NCBI GenBank assembly: GCA_005765155.1
Contig: VCCP01000002.1
Location: forward strand, 2,356,001-2,420,000
From: Zelopaecilomyces penicillatus
Lineage: Eukaryota > Ascomycota > Sordariomycetes > Hypocreales > Pseudodiploosporaceae
Direction: 5' to 3'
DNA length: 64,000 bases
The notes under the pieces were generated by a model. It made no database searches, was not told the DNA's origin, and worked only from the letters and a program-made list of their open reading frames with translations. Every line of letters begins with the position of its first letter. Position 1 is the first letter of the stretch. A program made the position numbers and the translations under genes. Positions 14,200-26,446 of this stretch are shown piece by piece.

Positions 14200-17100
14200 A
14201 TTTATTTAAGTATTTATAATAATATATAATAATTTAAATAAAATTAGGATATTATTAAAATCCTTTAATTATATAAATTTATAAAAGCTTATAAAAATAA
14301 AGCTATTATTTTTATAATTATATATTTAAATAAATCTATTTTTTTAAGAGAAGAAGAGATATTAAATAATATATAAGATATTATAGATTTACCTTTAAAA
14401 TTATAAGAGTTCTTAAATATATTTATACCTAAAAGTATTAATATTTTATTAATATATAAGGAAATAGATTATATAATTAATCTATTATTAAATATATTAT
14501 CTTTTTATAGGGTAATCTATCTATTTTTATAAAGGGAATTAAAGGAATTATAATAATACCTTAAAAAGAATATTAAATTAGATAGAATATACTCCTTAAA
14601 AAGCCTTATAGGAGTATTAATTCTATTTATTTTAAAAAGGAATAGAAGTCTATACCTATATATAGATTATTAGGGTCTTAATAAAATAATAGATAAGAAT
14701 TATTATACTTTATTATTTATTTCTAAGATTCTTAATTATATTATAGAAGTAGAATATTTTATAAAAATTAATATTAAAGATATATATTATTAAATCTGAA
14801 TTAAAGAGGGTAATAAATAGAAAATAACTTTCTATACTTAATATAGTTATTATAAATACCTAATAATACCCTTTAAATTAACTAATATATCTATAATATT
14901 TTAATATTATATATATAAAGCCTTAGGGGAATTATTTAATATTATTTATATTATATATCTTAATAATATTTTAATTTTTTCTAAAATCTATAAAAAGTAT
15001 ACTTTATATATAAAATAAGTTTTATAAAAACTAAGGGTTATATAACTCTATATAAACCCTAAAAAATACTATTTTTATTAAGAAAAGATAGAGTTTCTAG
15101 GATATCTTCTTTTTATAAAAGGAATATTAATAAATCTAAAAAGAATAATAATAATTATAAAATAAAAATAATTAAAAATATATAAAGATATATAGGTTTT
15201 CCTAGGATTTTATAATTTTTATTATAGATTTATTTATAAATATTTAAGTATTATTATACTATTAAATATATTATTTTAAAATAGTATTAATAAGAAAAAG
15301 CCAGGGAATATATCCTTAAATAATAATAAAAGATAAGCTTTTTAATACCTTAAATAAGTATTTTAAGAAATATTTTTATAAAGGTATTTTAATCTATAAT
15401 ATTAAATATAATTTAAAATAAATACTTTAAAATATATAATAATAGGAATAATATTATAATAGGATAATAAGGGTATTTAATATCTAATAGCCTTTTAATC
15501 TAGAAAATTTATTTTTATAAAAATAAATTATAGTATATCTAATTAAGAAATATTTATTATAGTATATTCCTTTTAATACTAATAAAGATATATTAATAGA
15601 TTAATAAAATAGATAGAAGTTCTATTTAATTATTAGAATCTTTAGGGCTTTATAATATAATTAAAGCTATTAAAAAGATAAATATATTAATATATAGCCT
15701 TAATACCTTATAATTTTATTATAAGATATTATTTTAATAAATTAAACCTAATAAATATACCTTTATAATAATCTAATTATTAAAATAAAAAAGCCTTAAT
15801 TAATTCAGAATTACTATTATTATTATATAATAAATTAATTAAATTAATAGTAAATACTTAATATATTAATAATAAATTATTAATATTAAAATACTTTTTA
15901 AGTTAATAGATAAAAGCTATAATTAATTATAAATAAAATTTCTTATAATTAAGGATAAAAATAACTATAAGCAATAAAATTTTAATAAATATTAATATAT
16001 CTAAATCACTTTTATAGCTTTTAATAAAAGCCTAATAATAAGATATTAAAATAATAAAGTAAAAAGAAGAGTTATTATTAAAAAAATAAGGGTAAAATCA
16101 AAGGTCTTAGTTAATAGATATAAATAGCCTTATAAGATTAAAAAATCATATTTATATCCTTAATAATTTATTATTAAGGAATAAGCTTTTATAGCTCTAT
16201 TATAATAATCTATTAATAGGCTATTTTAGTATTAAATATATTATTAAGCTCTTATAATAGAAGTTTTATTAATACCTTATATATAAGGATATTAATAAAT
16301 ATATTATAAGCTATAGTATTTATTAAGGTATAGTTATATAATATTATTAATTATATAAATATCTAGAATTATTATTAAAACCTAATAAATTTTAAGAAGA
16401 AATCTTTATAGATTTTATTACTGGTTTATTAATAACTATTTATAAAAAAAAAGAAATTAATATAATATTAATTATTATTAATTAATTTATAAAATATTAT
16501 TTATTTCTTTTTATAAATATTAGAATTATTATATTAGAATTAATTAAATTATTTTATTATAAGATAGAATTATACTTTAATATATTAAAAGATATTATAT
16601 TTAATTAAGGCTTAATTTTTATTAATAATTTTTAATTAAAGCTATATTATTAATTATATATAAAATACTGCCTTTTAATTATATTTTACTTATAAATTAA
16701 TAAATAAACTAAATATATAAATTAGATTTTAGAGTATTATTTATAATACTTTATAATAAAAGATTAAATAATTTAGTTAATTTTACTTTATATAGTATAA
16801 TTTATCTATAATTCAGTTATTTCTTCTATAATAGGTCTTTTACCTAATAAGACTTTAATAGGCTATAATCCTATATTTTATATATAAGATAACCCTAACC
16901 TTAAAAGTAAATTATCTATTATAAAACATTATATATAAAGACTTTTAAAATTATAAGAGGATTTAATAATAAAATAAGGAAAAATAATAGAAAGATAAAT
17001 AAAAGGCTATAATAAAATTTATTAATTATTTATCTTAAAAAAAAGTAATATAATAATATTAAATATAAAAAATCTTTATTTAAAAATAAAGAAAAAATTA

Positions 17101-17430
17101 TATCTAAAAATTATAAATTCTTTTTAAATTCTTTAATAAATTAGTTTATAAGTATATTATTTAGCTTTATTAAATTAATATTTATAAATTTATAATATCT
17201 TCTATATATTATTATTAAAACCTTAAAAATAATACTAAGATTCCTTTAATAATAATCTTTTAATATTAGATTTAAAAAATAAAGATAATTAAGAAATTAA
17301 AAAAATAAAAGAAAAGACTATTATTTAAAAAGAATTTTATTATTTAATAAAATAAAAGGATTAATCTTTTAAATATAATTAATAGGTTTTAAAAGAGAAT
17401 ATAGATACCCTAAAACTTATTAAGGTATTT
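14200..17430 (+). pseudogene. Degraded chromovirus pol (RT-RNase H-integrase-chromodomain) of element B
   Basis: Reading through stops on the + strand, the RT motifs appear in order: LYLYIDY.GLNKIIDKNYY (14653-14710), IKINIKDIYY, then YLNNILIF at 14956-14980 (YxDD with both Asp as Asn), and NPKKYYFY..KIEFLGYL. RNase H follows at about 15350-15700. Integrase is visible from about 16380 (EEIFIDFITGLL, then IIIINQFIKYY). At 17280-17420 a frame reads IKKIKEK...FYYLIK.KD, with conserved aromatic and charged spacing like a chromodomain, which marks chromoviruses. The first part of pol is displaced by nested insertions. It is inactive. Confidence 0.85.
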
Positions 17431-18714
17431 AATAAAATATAAATAAAAGTAAAGAGATTAATTAAGGAAACTATAAAGAAAATAAGAGATTATATTAAAG
17501 ATATACTATAAAATTAATAAAAATTCTTAAATAAAATAAATTATTATTTTAAAATAATAAGAATATAATAAAATATTATTTAAACTTTAATAAAAGTAAT
17601 TAAAAACTTAATCCCTATAATAATATTCTTAGATATAACCTTATTATTATTAATTAAGGCTTAAACTTTATTTATAATAATAAATAAAGCTAACTATTAA
17701 ATAATATATCTCTTATTATTAGTATAAAGCTTTAAACCCTGATTATTATATTATTTAATTATTTTCTTATAATATTTAATTTATACCTCTTAATATATAG
17801 CTTTTATTAGCTATTATTAAATATTAATAAATAGCTATTAATAAAGATAGGAAAATATTTATAAAAATAAATATATTATCTATTAATTTATAGTTTTCTT
17901 TTAATTAAAGGTTTTAATAAATAGTTTTTAGCTTAATATATTTAAATTAAATAGCCTTTATAATCTTTTTAGTTTTAATTAATCTAAACTTTTATTAATA
18001 AGCTATTTTAATAATCTTAAAAACTAAATAAATATTAATAAAAAGGCTAATAATATCCTATTATTTCTTTATAGAAAAAATATCTTATCTAATTATTATA
18101 AGATAAAGGTAATTAAATTTATTTAAAAAATCAAGAATTTAAATTAATTCTCTAGTATTATTAATTAATAATACTAAAGAATTAAAACTAAATATTAATA
18201 ATACTTTTAAAATTAAAATTAAAAAAAAAAAAAACTTATAGATTATAATTATTATTATATTTAATATAATTAATATAATAAACTAATAAAGCAGAGATAA
18301 AATTATATTTAATTATTATAAATTTATAAAGTTATTATTCTTTATTTATTATCTTTATATCCTTCTTAATTATAGATCTTAAATAATAGCTATATCAATA
18401 TTATTTAATAATAAAAGTATTAAACCTTTTATAATATTTTTATATAGCAGTTACTAGGGTTTTAATAGCTTTTTTATTAACTATAATAATTATTTAATGA
18501 TTTATTTAAGAGATTAATATATAATAATTAAAAAATAAAAAGATTAAATATAAAAGATAATATATTAAGGAATATTTAAAGAAAGAAAAAGGAAAACATC
18601 TTAAAAAGCAAGAGTTTCTAAGTATATATATTAAAATTTCAAACTATATAATATAAATAAAGAAATATATAGGTATTAGGGTAATACCTAATAAAAATAG
18701 GGGATAGTTATAAT
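17431..18714 (+). other. 1.3-kb tail of element B between chromodomain and 3' LTR
   Basis: This is longer than the short 3' untranslated stretch usual in chromoviruses. I see no recognised domain. It could be an extra ORF, a long 3' UTR or a captured insert. It ends at the purine tract before the LTR. Confidence 0.4.
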
Positions 18715-18886
18715 ACTATTATAGAGTATAATATATAATATATAACTATAGTCTTTACCTATAGTATTATAGGTTATTTACCTGGAATATATAGAAGTAA
18801 GTATAAGCTTTAGTATTAATATAATTATTAAAATTATTAGTTCTTACCTATTTATTATAAATCCTAAATTAAAATCTTTTTATAAT
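18715..18886 (+). repeat. 3' LTR of element B
   Basis: About 172 bp, partner of 4458-4638, preceded by the purine tract AATAGGGGA. The right edge is approximate. Confidence 0.8.
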
Positions 18887-21370
18887 AATATATTAAAAAG
18901 CCTTTTAAAAATCCTTTTTTAAAGATAATCTTTTATTTTATATTTTAATTTTCTTATTTCTTTTTAATATATTTATAATATAAGATTTATAGTTTATAAT
19001 ATTATAAATAGTTTTAAAAAAATAAAGCTTTTTCTATTAATAAATAAATTAATAATAAAATAACTCTTTAATAAATAATATTATAAATAATAAATAATAA
19101 GTCTAGCTTATATCTTATTATTATTAAAAAGAAATATTTTTAAATAATTATAAGTACTTTTTAATATATATATAGATATATATATTATTTTAATTTATTA
19201 AGTATATTAATTTATAAAAAATCTTTATTAAATAACTTATATAATTATAAAAGCTTTTATATTTAAGATATATATTAATAACTTTTATTATTAATTATAT
19301 AATATATATTAATAAATTAATAAAAAAAAAGATAAGAAAAATAATAAAATTATTAAAATAATTTATTATAAATTTAAGCTTTTATAATATTTATTAATAA
19401 GATAAATAAATTAAAAATTCTTTTAAAAAAACAATTTAATATTAATTATTAATAATATATAAAGCTCTCTATTAATATATAAAAGGCTTAAAAATATAAT
19501 AATAAAAAATAAAAAAAAGCTTATTTAAGTTAATTAAAAGGGTTTAATCTTAAAAAAATTGCTTAAATATATATAAAGATTAAAAATATATTTTATTTAA
19601 GTATTAAGATAAAGCTATATATAAGCTTTTAAATTAAAAAGAAGATAGCTTTTTAATTAATATAAAATATATATTAAGGATTTAATAAACTCTTAATTAT
19701 ATCCTTAAATTATTAAAGATTCTTAATAATATATTAGATATCTTATAAAGAATAAAAGATAATAGTTATATTAATTTTAATATAAGCTTTTTTAAAGATA
19801 AGGATAATAATAATATTAATAATATTAATTTATTAGAATATATATAAGAAGCTATATAAAATATATAATAATTAATATTATAAAAAGTTAAAGATAATAT
19901 TTTTTTAATATTATTATTATCTTATATAATATTATATAAAAAAGAGCCTTATAATCTGATTTAATATATTATATAAAGATATATAAATAATTAATAAAAG
20001 GTATAAAAAAACAGTGATAATTAAGCTTATTATATAGCTTTATACATAGCCTTATATATAGCCTTATATATAGTCTTATATATAGCCTTAAATAGTATCT
20101 TTAAATAGCCTTTTTTTATAATTTAAATAATTATAAAAATAATATATTATAATATTATTAATTTAAATCTTTATATATTAAATTAATATAATATTAATAT
20201 ATAAATATATCTTATTTAATAATATATTATTAAGATATTTTATTATTTTAAAATATTAGATATTTTAAGGATTTTAAATTAATTAAAGATATATCTTTTT
20301 ATTAATTATCTAAGTATACTCTATATAAAAACTATATTAATAAATAATATATAAATATAATTAAAATAAATATTATAGTTTTTATAATTATTTATATATA
20401 ATTATTTAATATAAAAAAGATAAATCAATTTAATTTCTTTAAAACATATAATAAATTTATTATTAAAATTATTAAGAATAATATAATTATTAATAATATA
20501 TTTATTTTTTTTAATAAAAGAAAACTATATTTAATTAATTATAAGCTATATAAATAATTTAATAAATATTTATAAAAACTATATTATTTAAATTTATATT
20601 TATATTAAATATATTATAATTTAAAAAGATATTAAAAGGATTGTTTTCCTTAAATTATAAGGGTATAATACTTATTAACTTTAATATTAATAAAGAAAAT
20701 ATATAATAGATTTAAAGGTATTTATTATTATATTTAAAAAAAAATATAAGATTTAAAATAAAATAAAAAGGAATCTATTTAAATTTAATAATATTTTTAA
20801 ATAAGAAAATAATTAAAGGTATAAGATATATAAATTAATTATCTTAAAAGAATAAATAATGTTCTATTAATTATTAAGATAATATATAAAGTATTTATTT
20901 TATATTATTATTATTTATTTATTAAATTAGATTAAATGGATTTTATTTAAAGTTTATTAATATCTTTTTTAATATTTATTTATAAAAGTAATAAGGCTAT
21001 TTTATTATATATATTTATTTATAAATTTTAATATAAATCCTTTATTATATTTAAAATTAAATATTGAATATTGAAGATAAATATAAATAAATATTATACT
21101 CTATTAATTTATTTAAAGTGTTTTAATTTAAAAATATACAAATATATTAATTAATTCTATATATTTAATATATAAGATTTTATAATATTACTCTTAAAAA
21201 TCTATTAAAACCTTATATAAAATAATAAAATAATACTTTAAATTTATTATATATATTAATATTAAAAGATTAAAAATAATAAAATATTAAAAGTATTAAA
21301 AGCTAAGCTAAAATTAAAATAAATAATAATATAAAATATTAATAAAAAGATATAAAAAAGAATTAATTAT
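18887..21370. other. AT-rich RIP-degraded DNA, unrecognised
   Basis: No frame or domain could be recovered. It contains a short array of four 12-bp units (AGCCTTATATAT) at 20046-20091. Confidence 0.6.
20046..20091. repeat. 12-bp tandem repeat, about 4 copies
   Basis: Units AGCCTTATATAT with one AGTCTTATATAT variant, a C-to-T change of RIP type. Confidence 0.8.
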
Positions 21371-21829
21371 AAATTAAATAAATTAAATAAATTAAATAAA
21401 TTAAATAAATTAAATAAATTAAATAAATTAAATAAATTAAATAAATTAAATAAATTAAATAAATTAAATAAATTAAATAAATTAAATAAATTAAATAAAT
21501 TAAATAAATTAAATAAATTAAATAAATTAAATAAATTAAATAAATTAAATAAATTAAATAAATTAAATAAATTAAATAAATTAAATAAATTAAATAAATT
21601 AAATAAATTAAATAAATTAAATAAATTAAATAAATTAAATAAATTAAATAAATTAAATAAATTAAATAAATTAAATAAATTAAATAAATTAAATAAATTA
21701 AATAAATTAAATAAATTAAATAAATTAAATAAATTAAATAAATTAAATAAATTAAATAAATTAAATAAATTAAATAAATTAAATAAATTTAATAAATTAA
21801 ATAAATTAAATAAATTAAATAAATTAAAA
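21371..21829. repeat. 9-bp tandem array (TTAAATAAA)n, about 51 copies
   Basis: Nearly perfect array of about 458 bp; the only variant I see is a T for A near 21790. Its unit differs from that of the array at 553-928, though both have 9-bp period and similar length. Confidence 0.95.
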
Positions 21830-23044
21830 GTATAAATATAATTTTATATTATATATTTAATCTAGAGTATTATAGGACATTTATTCTTTTTAATAATTTA
21901 TATCTTATAAAAAATAAAATAAATATCTTTTTATTATATATTGATTAATATTAAATATTATATATAATACTTTTTTAATTAATTATATTAAATAATAATC
22001 TTTTATAATAATTTATTTAAGATTTAATAAGTTATATAAAATCTTTATTAATTTATAGCTTTTTTAATAAAAAAATATAAATATAATAATTTAAAGAAAT
22101 TATTTTTATTTTTATTTTTATTTATTAATTTAATAATTTATTTTTAAATCTTTAATAAATTATTTTAATATATATAATAAAAAAATCCTTTAAAAGCTTA
22201 TTAATATTTATTTAATTAGTTTTAAATTTATATATAATAATCTATTATATATTTATATAAAGATAAATTATAAATCTTTTTTTATTTAATTATATTATAT
22301 AATTATAAACCTATATAAAGAATTATAATAAAACTATTATTTATCTTAAATATATTATATATATCTTATAATATAATATATAATTTACTAGTATTTATAT
22401 ATCTTTATTAAATAAATCTTTTCTTTATATTTATTTTCTTTTCTTAATTAATTTAAAAATCTTTTATTTTTATAAAAGAATAAATCTATTAAATTTATAA
22501 TTAAAATAAATTTAAATTAAATCTTTATATAATTTTAGATTTATATATATAATTAAAATAAAATCTTAATAATTAATATTTATTTATATTTTAATAAAAA
22601 ACTTATAAAATATATTCTTTATTTAATATAAAAATAATATTAAAAATCTATAATTATAAAAGATATTTGAAATATAGCTTTAATTATTTAATTATTTAAG
22701 TTTTTATTATATTATTATAATTATATCTTAAATTAATTAATTATTTTATAAATATAATAAAATATAATAAAATAATATTTAAAATAAATTTAAATTCTTA
22801 TTTACTTTTATTATATTTATATATTATATAATATTATAAATAAGTTTTAAATGATATTTATATTTTTTTAATAAAAATCTATTTACATATAAATAATATT
22901 TTTTTAAATATATAAATATTTTTTCTATAAATAAAACCCTTAAAATAAATTTTATTTTCAAGATATATAATTAATTAATATTAGCTGAATTTAAATATAG
23001 GCTATTTATTTTCTATCTAGCTTAATAAAGAGGTAATATATATA
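21830..23044. other. AT-rich DNA left of the gene island
   Basis: Stop-riddled A/T-rich sequence with nothing recognisable. Composition changes abruptly to normal at about 23045. Confidence 0.7.
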
Positions 23045-23425
23045 ATATAGGACAAAACATAATTTGATCCACACTTAGCATCCATATTAGCATCATCAGC
23101 TTCCCGGCAATTCTTCAATTACCTCGGCTCAGCAGTTGCCACCATCTCGAGGTGGGCAAGTGGGGCTTTGCACTATTCTTCTTGGCGATCGTAGTCAGCC
23201 ACTGTGTTCTATAGCCGAGCATGAGTATGTCTGCCGTGCCTGGCTGCTCTCTCTATTGCCGGCTATCTAATTCACATCACCACCTAGTGCTTTGCCTGCC
23301 GACAAATCGAACAATAACAACGGTCCCGCCGCAGCCGCTGGCCCATTGTTTCTTATATATCTCTCTTACTGCTGCACTACCCCATTCTCTCGTTTCTTCA
23401 ATCTATTTGTATAAGAGCCTTGGCC
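23045..23425 (+). promoter_or_regulatory. Presumed promoter and 5' leader of the carnitine acetyltransferase gene
   Basis: This is the whole normal-composition space between the repeat block and the first start codon, only about 380 bp. It contains a CCTCGG at 23122 and a TATA-like TTATATAT at 23353-23360, followed by a pyrimidine-rich run (CTCTCTTACTGC) typical of fungal transcription starts. Promoter role is inferred from position. Confidence 0.55.
23122..23127 (+). promoter_or_regulatory. CCTCGG, candidate FarA/FarB (fatty-acid response) site
   Basis: CCTCGG is the known core bound by the Zn2Cys6 regulators FarA and FarB of Aspergillus and their Fusarium relatives, which activate peroxisomal and beta-oxidation genes. 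It lies 299 bp before the first ATG of a carnitine acetyltransferase gene, a fitting target. A single 6-mer can occur by chance. Confidence 0.45.
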
Positions 23426-25589
23426 ATGTTGACATCCCTTCGCTCTCACGGATCAAGGAATCTCCTCCGACGCGCCAACCTGCCCACGGTTAGTCCAAAC
23501 CTGCCAAACTCTTACCATGCACACTGTTATTTTGTTGTTAACGATCGTATACCGGCAACAGAAGCACAGCATCGTCATGGCCTCGACTAAACGAAATAAC
23601 AGCTCCCTTCCTACCGGTATGAATTAATACATCTGATCGCTTACACTCCTACCCATTCCTGTTCCTTGTGTTTTTATCTGGTCCCATGATGGATATATTC
23701 TCATCGTTTCGGTTGTCCTAACTCGTCTTTCTCGAGTTTGCCAGGCTATATCGAGGACAACGCCAAGGGGCCAATGCTGCGTTTCCAAGCATCTCTGCCT
23801 CGGCTTCCTGTGCCCACACTCGAAGAGACCGCTCAACGATACCTTAGGAGTCTGCGTCCTATTCTTCCTGCAGCTGATTACCAGGCTAGCAAAATTGCTG
23901 TTGAAAACTTTGTAAAGCCAGGGGGAGCAGGTAGCAAACTCCAAGAGAAGCTTGTCGCACGAAGTCAAGATCCCGAAACCAAGAACTGGCTCTCTGAGTG
24001 GTGGAATGATGCTGCCTACCTCTCCTACCGTGATCCTGTTGTGCCATACGTCAGCTACTTCTACTCTCATCGAGATGATCCCAAGCGTCGAGACCCGGCT
24101 AAGAGGGCAGCTGCCATTACCACATCGGTTCTTGAGTTCAAGAAACTTGTCGACGAAGGAACTTTGGAACCTGAGTACATGAAGAAACTGCCCATTTGCA
24201 TGGATAGCTACAAATGGATGTTCAACGCCAGTCGTGTCCCTGCTTGTCCCGCGGACTACCCCGTCAAGTTCTCTCACCATGATAATAAACATATCATCGT
24301 ACTTCGGCAAAATCAGTTCTTTAAAGTTGATCATGACGTTGCTGGCAAACAACTCAACACATCTGAGCTTGAGCAGCAGTTTAAGTGTATCTATGAGGCC
24401 GCCAAGCGGGTGCCAGCTGTCGGTGCCTTGACCTCGGAGAACCGCGATATTTGGACCAATGCTCGTGAAATATTAGCATCTGTAAGCCCCAAGAACAAGG
24501 CGGCTCTGGGGCTTATTGATTCGGCCTCATTCATAGTCTGTCTAGATGATGCTACCCCTATCACTCTTGAAGAGCGCGCTCGCCAATACTGGCATGGTGA
24601 TGGCGCCAATCGTTGGTATGATAAACCGCTCCAATTCATTATCAATGATAATGGCACCTCGGGCTTCATGGGCGAGCACTCCATGATGGATGGAACGCCA
24701 ACTCATCGACTTAATGATTACATCAATGATCTTATTTTTGGCAACAAGCTCGACTTTGCAGACCCTACAATTCGCTCTGATCTGCCTGGACCCCAGTTGA
24801 TTCAGTTTGACATCACTCCGCAAGTCCAGGCTCAAATCGATCGCGCCACCACCGATTTCAACAATGTCATTGGGCAGCATCAGCTTGCTGTACAGGCTTA
24901 CCAGGGCTATGGCAAAGGCCTAATCAAGAAATTCAAATGCTCCCCGGATGCCTATGTCCAGATGATTATTCAACTTGCTTATTTCAAAATGTATGGTAAG
25001 AGCCGGCCAACATACGAGTCAGCGGCAACCAGACGTTTTCAGCTTGGTCGCACTGAAACATGCCGCAGCGTTTCAGATGAGTCAGTTGCATGGTGTGTCT
25101 CGATGGTTGACACCTCAATGAACGATGAAACTCGCGTGGATCTATTTCGTAAAGCTATCAATCATCACATTGAATACATATCTGCGGCTTCGAATGGCAA
25201 GGGTGTTGACAGGCATCTGTTTGGGTTGAAAAGGCTTGTCGAATCAGGTCAGGAGCTTCCGCCTATTTTTACAGACCCTGCATATAGCTTTTCATCTTCC
25301 TGGTATTTATCAACGTCCCAGCTCAGCTCCGAATTCTTCAACGGTTATGGTTGGAGTCAGGTAATCGATGGCGGGTTTGGTATTGCATATATGATCAACG
25401 AGAACAGGTAAGGAATATCCCTCGCTTACAGACACCCTGAAACTAATATATCCTTAAAACAGCATAAACTTCAATATTGTTTCGAAAGGTCTCGGCAGCG
25501 ACAGGATGAGTTACTTCTTGAATGAGGCTGCTGGAGAAATGCGTGATCTATTGAGCCAAACCCTAGACCCACCCAAGGCAAAATTATAG
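23426..25589 (+). CDS. CAT2: Carnitine O-acetyltransferase, predicted mitochondrial/peroxisomal dual-targeted form
   Basis: Transfers acetyl groups between CoA and carnitine so that acetyl units can leave peroxisomes and enter mitochondria. Proposed exons: 23426-23488, 23562-23616, 23745-25407, 25463-25589 (635 aa, usual length). Introns are GTTAGT, GTATGA and GTAAGG to AG, with CTAAC/CTAAT-like branch sites, and join in frame. Exon 1 encodes MLTSLRSHGSRNLLRRANLP, a basic mitochondrial-type leader. A second in-frame ATG at 23577 (MASTKRNNS) would give a leaderless form. The body matches choline/carnitine acyltransferases: LPRLPVPTLEET near the N-terminus, catalytic His351 in GEHSMMDGTPT, STSQ at 562-565, DGGFGIAYMINEN before the last intron. 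The C-terminus is AKL, a PTS1 peroxisomal signal. No RIP damage is visible although it sits between RIP-mutated blocks. An AcuJ/Cat2-type enzyme fits best. Exons 1-2 are inferred from splice signals; the family assignment is firm. Confidence 0.85.
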
Positions 25590-25990
25590 ACTCAGCAAGT
25601 ATGGTGTTTTGCTAGAGCTTACACTTATCTGCTTCTGTGTGGGAAGGCACATCATCACTTTGGCATAATTGGTAGCTAGGCGACAGCTTCTAGCACACCA
25701 GCAACTCATGGCTTAGAGGTACTATGGTCAAACAGATAGAAAGTGGAAATCCCGAAAAGATACAAAGGCCAAGTTTGGCTGTGGTGATTGATAACTTCCT
25801 GGGATAACCTGTACAAGACCCTGATGCCAGTAACAACTGATATAATGGTGAGCAAAGCTGGATAGCTTAGGCCAGGCGAACTTTTTTTGAGTAATGCTAT
25901 TGGCACTATAGGAAAAGCTGTTGTCAGGACTATATATTACATGCCCCATCCAATTTTTTCAACAGACCTCTTTGCCACAGGCGTGTATAT
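25590..25990 (+). other. 3' flank of the carnitine acetyltransferase gene
   Basis: Normal-composition DNA between the stop codon and the AT-rich block, presumably 3' UTR and terminator region. Short minus-strand frames here show no protein-like features. Composition falls off after about 25970. Confidence 0.5.
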
Positions 25991-26376
25991 ATAAATTTAG
26001 CAATATATAACGATTAATTTAAAGATGGCTATGAAATTTTATATAGCCTATAATAGCCTTATTATAATATATTTTTATTATCAAGCTTATAATATTTTAT
26101 CTTTACTTATAAAAATAAAAGAATTATTTTATTTTTAATATTTATATAATTATTAATATTATATAATTTATTTATAAAATTATTTAAATTTCCAAAAGGT
26201 TTTAAAATTATTATATATATTAAAATAAAATATTTTAATTTTAATATTTTATAAGATAATTAATATAATTATTTATATTATTAAATAAATTATTTAAATA
26301 AATTAAAATATATAGAAAATAAATAATTTATATTATAAAATTTATATAATATAATATAATATTTAAAAAAATAATA

Positions 26377-26446
<70 letters not shown>

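Larger units (their letters stand above)
4458..18886 (+). mobile_element. Element B: RIP-degraded Ty3/gypsy chromovirus, split by nested insertions
   Basis: Two directly repeated LTRs of about 175 bp enclose gag-like sequence (4640-6181) and a pol with RT, RNase H, integrase and chromodomain remnants in gypsy order (14200-17430). A purine tract containing AGGGGATA sits just before the 3' LTR. The element is interrupted by element A (6187-13643) and by a solo LTR (13699-14116); 55 bp of B remain between them. The 3' LTR keeps more G/C than the 5' LTR. I could not define a clean target duplication. All frames carry stops, so it is dead. Confidence 0.85.

Noticed and set aside
241..23044. Mitochondrial DNA origin for the A/T-rich sequence
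   Set aside because: Readable gypsy RT, integrase and LTR structures plus RIP-type dinucleotide bias show nuclear transposons. No mitochondrial gene, tRNA or rRNA was seen.
23221..23493. 90-residue + frame before the acetyltransferase
   Set aside because: It overlaps exon 1 in another frame, lies in the leader/promoter and has no domain. The exon 1 frame with its leader peptide and splice site is the better reading.
23738..23740. TTG start for a 557-residue acetyltransferase ending at TAA 25409
   Set aside because: The frame opens inside intron 2 (acceptor CCAG at 23741-23744) and ends inside intron 3. Splicing adds the N-terminal leader and the AKL end.
23624..24352. 242-residue minus-strand frame
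   Set aside because: Antisense shadow of the acetyltransferase exon; shows no family features.
25706..25949. Two small minus-strand frames downstream of the gene
   Set aside because: 66 and 73 residues, no recognisable features, in the likely 3' UTR.
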